Assembly (NCBI GenBank): GCA_029204225.1
Contig: CM055099.1
Location: 43,896,914-43,960,913 of the forward strand
Direction of reading: 5' to 3'
From: Diphasiastrum complanatum
Taxonomy: Eukaryota; Streptophyta; Lycopodiopsida; Lycopodiales; Lycopodiaceae
DNA length: 64,000 nucleotides
Part shown: positions 56,515 to 64,000 of the stretch, piece after piece
Numbering within the stretch: the stretch's first letter is position 1
Layout of the letters: every line of letters starts with the position of its first letter
Notes under the pieces: generated by a model
What the model was told of the DNA's origin: nothing
Databases searched by the model: none
The model's input: the letters and a program-made list of their open reading frames with translations, nothing else
Program-made: the position numbers and the translations under genes

Positions 56515-57557
56515 GTACTTTAACAAGTAAAAAGGAGAAAGTCCTCCAAATCCAAGGTAGAGCCTCCAAATGTCCTCCAAGCAACCTGCAAGCTCCAAGA
56601 TGCTTCTCCAACTCCAAGCTAGGATGCCTCCACCTGCAAGTAAGGATCTGCAAGCCTCCAAGGATCTCTCCTCCACTTGTGTCCCTACTCTTAAACACAA
56701 AAGGAAGATAACAAGCTGGCCTCAAGTATTCACCACCCAACCATAGCTAGATCCAAGTTCCAAGCAAGACCTATCTAGCACCCCGTTGCTAATCACAAGC
56801 ATATCACAACAAACCATAGTTTACTCAAGATTTAGACCCTACTTATGTCTCATACCATAAGCAAGATCTAAACCCTTAGCATACTACACACAAGAATTAC
56901 TCTACACACTAGTAGCCACACTAGAGCATAAGCAAGGTAAGCAAAAGAGATCTCTCTCCCTCCCAATAGCTTATACAGATGGCATTTAGTTCTCTCCAAT
57001 ATACTATGGAGTTCCATGCACATCCAATGAGGAAGAGAGAGGCCTAGAGGAGTTCAAGAGCCTTCATAGGCTTATGGAAGGTCATCAGACATCTTCCATA
57101 ACTTATGACTCTTTGATTACTATTCTTGTGGAACTTGAAACTCAATGGACCCTTTAGGAGAACGCCCTCCCTAGGACCCATTGCCCAAGTTGTGCTTGTA
57201 TACTTTGGTCCAAGACCAATAAAGTGATATGGTTCAAGGTTGATGCCCAAGGTTTAGAAATATAGTCATCCAATGACTTTCTAAGACCTTTCTAGGTTCC
57301 ATACCTCCATCCAAGGCATAGACACCTAGCTGCCCTTAACCAAGGACACTAGTACCTTTATCTAAGGCACCTACCCTTATTCCTAATGGTACCCCTTATC
57401 CAAGGGTCACATGACTCCATACCACTGACTAAGGTACTTGCCTGCCCTTATCCAAGGGTACATACCCTTAATCCTAAGGGTACCTTGCCATGTAGCCCCC
57501 AACACTAAATGGACTAATAGGGGTCTGAAGTACTGCTAGTTACATAGGTATGTAACA
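56515..57557 (-). repeat. Copia LTR flanked by both PPT and PBS
   Basis: Minus strand TGTTACATACC ... GTTAAAGTAC, about 1043 bp. On its 5' side (57558-57572) is a polypurine tract (AGAGAGAAGGAA) and on its 3' side a primer site. A genuine 3' LTR should not be followed by a primer site. It contains CTCCAA-rich repeats (56545-56665) and CCCTTATCCAAGGGTAC-type repeats (57290-57490). Confidence 0.68.
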
Positions 57558-57757
57558 TTCCTTCTCTCTAAACTTAAATTTTTCCTTGTAGGGAAAAATT
57601 TGGAAAATTCTTGTGGAAGATCTAGTGGAACTTCTTCATGATGAGTCTGTGAGTGGACCACCTGAACTCGAGGCGATTGTTAATAGCCAGCAGAAGACTC
57701 TACGGAAAGATCCCATCGATTCACCTTCTTCCATCCTGATTGCGTTCAACCTCGACT

Positions 57758-58090
57758 TCAAGAACATGGATTGAGCTGGATTGCAAGTTTGAAATTCATT
57801 CTAAGAGCTTTCCAAGCTCCCCTAGCTGTCGTGGCATCACTTGTATAGGCGATCACATGGTCTTTCACTGAAAGGTTGATCAAGGACAATGCTCTCTGTA
57901 CCTTTTTATCAAAGGCCCTCATGTCACCTAGAGTGGTCTTAGTCCGGACTTCAATACCTGCAACGATGTCCCATAACTCCTTCTCCATCAAAATGCTCTT
58001 CATTTTGAAATTCCAGATGTTGTAGTTAGAAGCCCCATCAAGTTTGCCTGCATCGCCCAAAATTGCCTCATTGATGTTTGCCATTTCCAA
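57758..58090 (-). pseudogene. Copia gag fragment
   Basis: Minus-strand MEMANINEAILGDAGKLDGASNYNIWNFKMKSILMEKELWDIV ... RALSLINLSVKDHVIAY: the DUF4219 plus UBN2 start of copia gag, 110 codons. It stops matching at about 57775 and is followed about 200 bp later by the polypurine tract and LTR, so nearly all of gag-pol has been deleted. Confidence 0.82.
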
Positions 58091-58316
58091 ACTGCTTGAA
58101 ACTCCACCTGTAGGCTAAAAGGTGTATGCCGAAGCCAACCGTGATGTCAGAAATAAAATATAATGACCTACAATTTTTGGCTTACCAGGCCACCCGTCAC
58201 TTTTCTGCCAGATTGAAAGTCAAACTGGCGTTACCTTCCGAAATGCTTCTCTTCACCAACTCCCGACTACGTGCCCAATGGAATGGTAAAGTCACTTTTG
58301 GAGCACTCTGAACACA

Positions 58317-58980
58317 GGTTCCCATGGGCAAGAGATTCTGATGCATTCACCTTGCCACCATAGAGTTTAAGTGAACTTGCTTTTATTTATTTTGCAAGTA
58401 ACTTGACTTTACAATGCTCTTACCATTGATGCGCTTTCAAAATATGTGACCAATTTTTTTTTACCATGGGCAAGAGATTCCAATGCATTTAGCATACCTG
58501 CATTCCCTTCCTACCATTGATGCGCTTTCAAAATCTATGACCAATTTTGTTTTATTGAACAAGGAGTTTTGAGAAAAGTCTTTAGTTTCCTAGTTGAGCA
58601 TTAGCAACCCACAACGAATGTCAGCTTGTTACAAACATCTAAAAGGTATGCTAAACCTCTTAGGATGAAAGTTTTGTACATGAATAGTCCATATTATTCA
58701 AGGTGGAGCTTAGCTTCAAGGCGAAAACCAAATCATATCCCAATCTACCAACATAAGTACTTTTGTGAGCACTGGTTTTTACATCCATTTCATTAAAACT
58801 CAAAATTCTTTGAAAAAAAGAAAAGTTTGTTTTGCCAATTTTTTTTTACAATTTACATAGAACCAATAGGGCTTTGGGCACCTTATTTCAACTTTACAAA
58901 ATTAATCCTTCAAACTCCTACAACTTTTTTTTAGGATCGACCAATTTTCCTAGGAAAGTCCTCATTAAAGTACACAAATA
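58317..58980. repeat. Dispersed repeat R1, copy 2 (inverted)
   Basis: Reverse complement of 32633-33294 with high similarity. It directly abuts the duplicated block that starts at 58981. Confidence 0.78.
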
Positions 58981-59205
58981 GGGTGTGATTCTATATTCAC
59001 TATGCGTTTGCATGGAACCTAGCTATTATGAGTTAAGGGTCTTCCCACATGTACTAGACATGCATGGAAGGTTGGCATGATTTGATAGATGGCTTCCATG
59101 TGGATTTTGTGCATGGGCAGATAGGGTGAGTTCTATACTCTATATGCACCCACTAGTGTCTATGAATCATGGAGAGTCTCACAACCATTATGTTGTTGGA
59201 TTGGG
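58981..59205 (+). repeat. Chromovirus LTR fragment, copy 2
   Basis: Matches 37510-37739, the distal part of the truncated chromovirus LTR. The proximal LTR part and integrase are absent here. Confidence 0.72.
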
Positions 59206-59635
59206 TGTTAGAAATCAATGATAAACTTATTATTGTTTATGATTTATTGTTGACAGTTGTTACCAACTGTAAGTAGCTGTAGGCTAGTCTGTAGTCAAGT
59301 ACTAGTTTCTCTCTTTATATACCTGGGTTCAAATCCTAGTCTGTCCATCCATATTATGATTTATGGATTCTAACATGGTATCAGAGCCAAGTTAGACCTA
59401 ACAGTTCATGGTGTCAAAGCCATGGTTAGGTGGCTCAAGTTGTGGGGCAGGTGACAACTAGGACCCCAACCAAGTGTGGCTTGAGGGGGGGTGTTGGAAT
59501 ATCAATCCACACTCTAGAGAGAACTATCAAATAGGGCGGATAGCTCAGTGGTAGATCATCCCATTCGGTATGAGGGAGGTCCTGGGTTCGAATCCTAGTC
59601 TGTCCATCCACATTATGATTTATGAATTTCTAGCA
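59206..59635 (+). mobile_element. TRIM-like element, copy 2
   Basis: Same structure as at 37740-38166: 5' LTR 59206-59375, primer site 59376-59388, polypurine tract CTTGAGGGGGGG, 3' LTR 59492-59635. Both LTR middles keep the same asymmetry as in copy 1, and the flanks match too, so the two copies arose by duplication of a larger block, not by independent insertion. Confidence 0.72.
59534..59610 (+). ncRNA. tRNA-like sequence, copy 2
   Basis: 77 nt; acceptor GGGCGGA/TCCATCC now has one mismatch, the D arm reads GCTC/GATC (one mismatch), and the anticodon loop is TTCGGTA with U33 kept (CGG anticodon position). A box TAGCTCAGTGG and B box GGTTCGAATCC are intact. Degenerate; probably not a functional tRNA. 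Confidence 0.6.
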
Positions 59636-59649
59636 CAAGAAGTTTGGTA

Positions 59650-61085
59650 GAGGAATCTGCTCAGAGGGGCAACGAGAGGGTTCGAATTTGTTCATACAAA
59701 TAATGGTGTCAAGGGCAATAGGGGTCTCAAGTGAAGGATTTCTATGCAGGGCGGCCATCCTGCAGACTTGTTTTTTTTTTCTGTCAAATGAGTCATCATG
59801 ATCCAAAGTTTGATAGTTATGGGAGCAAGGAAATTGACAAACGGAAGACTCCAAAGTTTATAGGACGTGAGAGTGGATTTTGGTGGAATTGGGTGGATGA
59901 ATGGAATGAAGGAAGGAGACGAATCTGTAAGCCGAGAGGCTCTGTTACCACTTGTCCAATCCGAACGGGATGAAAGAAAATAGTGCCTAATAGCTCCTGC
60001 CCCGATATAGGACCGGTTTTAAAACAAATGTGCGATCAAGTATTAGGGCAATTGCATCCACCGAAGAGTGTAAGAGTTACATGCAATGATTAGAGTTGGA
60101 ATGTTCAATTATGGAATGAAAAACTGTGGGGTAGAGATTTTGCGCTTGTTTCTCAGACATCACGAGTCTAATCAAATGCAGATGAGTCAGAGATGTCCGT
60201 GATCTGTCAAAGTGAGTGAAAGAGTGCGTCAAGCAAGATAGAATAATGCAATCAGATCACAACACATATGAAACATCTACGTAAGACAGAGATGAAGAAG
60301 TGTTGCTTGTATATTACATTAACTTCTTGTAATGGAGCAAGAGCAATAGTTGTATGTTACAGTCGAAAATTGAGATGTAACAGAAAAGCTAAATCTTCCA
60401 TCCTTGTGCACTACGGCTAATGAGAGCTAGAGATATATTTATATATGACGTTATCGCAGTTAGCTAAACGATATTTACAAGATTAGTTTAGTTCTAAGTG
60501 TGTTGAAGTAGTGTACAACGACGTTTACACATCATTTGGATTTGAACTCCACTTCAAGAGCATGAAGTTGTACCATCGTAGAAGTCGTAGTAAACCGCAA
60601 TATTGGCTTGGCGGTTCATAATGGTCGCAACGTGTGTCGCAAGACATAGCTTGCGGTTCATTGCAATTTTGGTCTTCGCTTAAACTGCAATGTTGACTTT
60701 GCAAATTTGGTCTTCGCTCAAACCGTAATATTGACTTTGCGGTTCGATGCGATAGCTCGCAGTCGTTGCCTAATTGGTAGTTCCCTAAGGTGGCTTGCGG
60801 TTTTGGTCTTCGCTCAAACCGTAAGATTGACTTTGTGGTTTGATGCGGTAGCTCACAGCCATTGCCTTGGCGGTTCCTTGAGGTGGCTTACGGTTCTAGT
60901 CTTTGCTCAAACCACAATGTTGGACTTTGCGGTGCGGTGCGATTTCCTTCGTTGAAACTGTTTCCATTACGGTTTTGGTCTTCGCTCAAACTGCAATGTT
61001 GGACTTTGCGGTGCGGTTCGGTTGTCTTCGTTGAAACCGTAGCTACTGCCTTTGCGGTTCTTAGCGGGTTCATTGCCGACCACAT
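59650..61085 (-). mobile_element. Family C retroelement, copy D
   Basis: Minus strand: LTR 59953-about 61085 (the longest in the window), variant primer site 59939-59950, and the first 290 bp of the internal region, cut at the TRIM-like element as in copy A. Between 60660 and 61080 the LTR has about five tandem units that start GGTCTTCGCTCAAACCG, spaced about 42, 94, 94 and 77 bp. Confidence 0.77.
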
Positions 61086-61089
61086 TTAA

Positions 61090-61486
61090 ACCGTAAAAAG
61101 GTTCAAATGATGTTGAAGTGATTAAAGGTGGCCAGGCCTTCAATGTACTTCAAATTCTTGACATTCGAATGTTGGAATATATCAGGATTGGTTACCCTTT
61201 GATCTGGATTATGGAATGTGTGCAGAATTCCGTGTATTTTACTAGGTGAAAGTTTGCACCTAGAGATAGAGTAGTTTTGCATGTCTGCATCTGTGTTCAA
61301 AAAACACGACCAAAAATGCAAGTAGAAAAATAGAGATTCATAATTCTCACAGGTATTTGATGAGCATACAATAAACCAAGATAGATTGCATCTGATCCTA
61401 GATCAATGATAAAAAGATATGCAGGAAGAGTCTTGAATAGATTGTTTTACCAAAGAAAAAATTGAGAGCTTAATTTCCAACTGTCC
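61090..61486 (-). repeat. Copia LTR remnant
   Basis: Follows a polypurine tract (reverse complement CTGTCCCCCTTA at about 61483-61495; minus AAGGGGGACAG), so on the minus strand it is the start of a 3' LTR. Its distal end runs into family C LTR sequence near 61090. No TG...CA ends can be fixed. Confidence 0.5.
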
Positions 61487-61840
61487 CCCTTAAGATCACG
61501 ATTGGTGCTTTGGTGCCTTCATCAGGTTTAGCAAGTTAAAGAATTTCTGATGCTTGATCCTAGGAAGAGCTCTAGTGAAGATGTCTGCAACCATTTTTGT
61601 TGTGGAGCAGTATCTTTTTCCTAATAAAATGATATTGGATTTCTATGTGCTTAGACTTGCCATAAAATTTGGGATTCAGAGATAGTGAAATACAACTCAA
61701 ATTGTCACACAGAATGGTAATAGCATTGAACTGAGTGTGGTGTAAATCATGAAGTAACAGTCTGATCCATCATAGCTTTTTTTGAAACTTGACATGCTAT
61801 GATGTACTCTGCCTCTGTTGAAGTGTTGGCTTTTCACATC
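61487..61840 (-). pseudogene. Copia RNase H remnant
   Basis: Minus-strand pieces matching the copia RNase H end: TSTEAEYIIACQVSKKAMM, then in other frames NPKFYGKSKHIEIQYHF-like and MVADIFTRA-like stretches, then a polypurine tract. Heavily decayed. Confidence 0.65.
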
Positions 61841-61849
61841 CCTCGACTC

Positions 61850-61941
61850 TGGCTATGGCTCCAACTAACGAGTGCTATGGCGGACTCCCAACTAGAACAC
61901 GTTATGGCTCCGACTAGGCATTGTGGCTTCCCAACCAATGG
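61850..61941 (+). repeat. Short imperfect repeat (GGCTATGGCTCC)
   Basis: Several imperfect copies of TATGGC.CC/TCCAACTA about 30-35 bp apart. It overlaps the end of the minus-strand coiled-coil ORF. Confidence 0.4.
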
Positions 61942-64000
61942 CTATGGCTTCCAAAATATTTTATTAAGAACCCTTTTTGGTGTGAATACTTCTCTGCGCC
62001 TTATGGGATAATATGTTGGATTGACACGCATGTAAGTTGGTGCCGCGATATAGCGCTCGAAAGCATGTGCATTTTCCAACATCATAGCACATCGCCACTG
62101 AGGTTGCGGCTCCAATGCTAACACTTTCTGCTTGTGAGATTTACATATCGTGAAATCGGGAAGAGTGTACCCGCCTCGGTCCTCCCAGTTTGGATATGCT
62201 TTATTAAACTCCTCTGACATTAACATCTGTCGGCTATGATTCTTCGGCCTGATTCTGTGTCGTACCTCTGTAGTTGTGGTAAGTGTGGGTGGTAGAGGGT
62301 TTGGTATGGTTGTGAAAAGTTCACGGGGGAGGGTTGGGTATTTGCGGAGTAGATAAATAGTGGATGGTGAATGAGGTTGAGTGTCGAGGTGGTGAGGTGA
62401 TTGTTCATGTGGTGGGGAGAGGGGTGTGTCATCGAGTGAGGGTGATGAGGCTTGATAGTTGGTGTCAGGTTGAGTGGCAGTGGGGTTTGGCTCTTCAGCT
62501 GAGATGCCTTGTTCGTGGTTCGTGGTAGTACCCCCTTGTGTGCTTTGAGGTTCCACCATTGTTGAGTGATACCCTGGATTATCCCGTTGTTGTCCTATGT
62601 AGCGCAAAGGTCCAAGATCATCAGTTCTTGCATCTTGTTGTCTATGGTGCTTGGCGTGTGTTTCTTCATGCTTTGTGTGTATTGTTGGTAGCTGTTGACG
62701 TAGTGTTTTTAGTTGTCCTTCTAGCTCCTCAATCCGTGTGTTGAGCGCAGTTTGATTTGCTAGAGTGGCCTACTGTAATTGTTGTGCTTGCATCTGATTC
62801 GCCATCAGTACCCGAGTTAACTTCTGATAGGAAGCAAGAGGTATTACGGTGCCTTCTGGAATTGGTGGTGCTTGAAACTGGTTGAAATCAATCCATTGAA
62901 TATTGCCCATCATAGCCATCCGTAAGTTCTTGTGGCTTCGTCGTTCACCTTCTAACTGTGTTTCTAGGGTTTTGATGAGATCATCCCTACGTTGTAAGTG
63001 TGCTTGAACGTCCTTGTTATTTCGATGCAGCTCTTCGAGGTTAGCCATGAGTTTTTTTTCTTTGTTTTTTAATTGAGCGACTTCTTGTTCTAATTCTGTG
63101 GAATAAATCTGCCATTCTTGTACCTTCTTTGTCAATTGCACGTTTTCCCCTTGCGAGAAGTTGCACCAATTCTGATACTCATTGATTGAAGAGTAGAGGT
63201 AATGCATGGCATCACTTTGAGTGTTGATGGCCCGTCGCACATTTTCCGGAAGGTATTGCCACTCCCCAATAGGAGGATACTGCTGAGAGGTAGGTGCGTA
63301 GGATGGTGGGAGATTTTGTTGTACATTTTGATACAATGTGGTGTATTGTTCATGATAGACGGATTGAGCAGAGGGAGGGTGTGATGTTTGAGTGAGGGTG
63401 ATAGGGATTGGAGATGTGTTGACATTTGTGATCGAAGAAGTGGAAAGTATTGTGGAAGTGGTGGCGGTAGCGATAGTGGTGGGTGTAGGAAATGGTGTGG
63501 TGGTAGGAGGTGGCGTGTTTAACAGTGAAAGTGAGAATTCTTCAATGTTGAAGGATGTGTCAAAGACATTTGGAAAATGCATCGGAGATTGCATAGAGGT
63601 GGTTGTGACTGGTGCGGTGGAGAGTGGGAGTGTGTTTGTGGAGACAATAGGGGCTATAGTGGTGAGGGTGAGTGTGATGGGTAGTGTGACAGTGATGGTT
63701 GATGTGATGGGAGTTGATGAGGTGGTGGTTGGTGGGTCACTTACCACGAACGACACAGGTGGGACACCAAGTTCAGCCTCTGGCTCCTTTGCCTCAAAAT
63801 GTCTCGTCGAAGGATTTGATGTTGCAGTCAATTCTTCTTCAATGGCTTCCATGATTTTCACTATTGAGGTGTCTTTAGGCATTGGATAAGGTGATTGTGT
63901 TGTGTCTCCCATTTCGTTGATATTTCCATGCCCTTGGCTGGTGGATTTGCACAAGTGTTGTTTGCTGCTACTGGATAAGTCTGTACCTTGTGTGTGGCCC
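61942..64000 (-). pseudogene. Coiled-coil ORF, second diverged copy
   Basis: One minus-strand frame, open from the window edge (64000) to 61942, about 685 codons with a single in-frame TAG (62770). The frame is open at the edge, so the start lies outside. Order: Thr/Pro/Ser-rich low-complexity region (to about 63370), aromatic-rich helical part (YSSINEYQNWCNF), about 90 residues of coiled coil (QLTKKVQEWQIYSTELEQEV ... LIKTLETQLEGE), a Pro-rich PPIPEGTVIPLASYQKL stretch, a hydrophilic linker, and a C-terminal block (WRCAMMLENAHAFERYIAAP, RVNPTYYPIRRRE) that aligns with the C-terminus of the ORF at 25243-27756. No known enzyme motif. The Ty3 context is inferred from the other copy. Confidence 0.65.

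Noticed and set aside
57600-57772. Open stretch ILVEDLVELLHDESVSGPPELE on the plus strand
   Set aside because: Short, no start, no recognised family, and it lies between copia gag and its LTR on the opposite strand.
60660-61080. Regular repeats that might suggest a CRISPR-like array
   Set aside because: Units are diverged, lack unique spacers of even size, and lie in a plant LTR.
63392-63889. 165-codon Val/Gly-rich plus-strand frame
   Set aside because: Antisense shadow of the Thr/Pro/Ser-rich part of the minus-strand coiled-coil ORF.

Overview
The window is a repeat-dominated stretch of a land-plant nuclear genome. The evidence is one spliced aldo-keto reductase gene with GT-AG introns, Ty1/copia elements primed by initiator tRNA-Met (TGGTATCAGAGC next to LTR ends), and Ty3/gypsy elements, one with a tRNA-Asp-type primer site (TGGCGCCGTTG...). 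The dense nesting of old elements suggests a large, slowly purged genome such as a gymnosperm or fern, but the sequence alone does not fix the species. There are no bacterial-style operons, rRNA genes or CRISPR arrays.

Layout. 1-1.86 kb: T-rich TTTTTCG-type low-complexity DNA. 1.9-6.26 kb: decayed Ty3 gag-pol (+). 6.26-7.5 kb: copia fragment (-). 7.6-10.17 kb: composite of an unrecognised coding module, a reverse transcriptase (RT) stub and a 1.1-kb LTR; the same composite lies inverted at 40.3-42.86 kb and a third fragment is at 24.26-25.2 kb. 10.17-12.93 kb: body of a copia element (-). 12.95-15.82 kb: copia (+) with its 3' LTR. 15.82-18.9 kb: another copia (+), cut by a 5.35-kb copia element (-, 18.9-24.26 kb) in which RT is replaced by the unrecognised module. 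25.2-29.8 kb: Ty3 integrase (-) followed by a long coiled-coil reading frame. 29.8-31 kb: Ty3 gag (+). 33.85-35.4 kb: aldo-keto reductase gene. 36.6-37.74 kb: chromovirus integrase tail and LTR. 37.74-38.17 kb: a miniature LTR element (TRIM-like) with a tRNA-like sequence in its 3' LTR. 38.2-39.5 kb: an LTR family with internal GCGGTTT-rich repeats (four copies, here called family C). 44.5-47.7 kb: two convergent copia gag fragments. 47.75-52.6 kb: two family C copies as a large inverted repeat. 52.6-53.9 kb: copia tail (-). 53.9-55.9 kb: Athila/Tat-like Ty3 start (+). 56.5-58.1 kb: copia LTR and gag (-). 58.3-61.1 kb: second copies of the 32.6-kb repeat (inverted) and of the 37.5-39.5-kb block. 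61.1-61.8 kb: copia tail. 61.9-64 kb: a second, diverged copy of the coiled-coil reading frame, open at the window edge.

Only the aldo-keto reductase looks like an intact host gene. The rest is nested, mostly dead retroelement DNA. The most interesting points are (1) the two diverged copies of a long coiled-coil ORF with a shared C-terminal domain, one lying behind a Ty3 integrase; (2) an unrecognised coding module found in three copia contexts, once fused in frame to integrase in place of RT; and (3) a TRIM-like element carrying a tRNA-like pol III-type sequence in its LTR, comparable in plan to the 5S-bearing Cassandra TRIMs.
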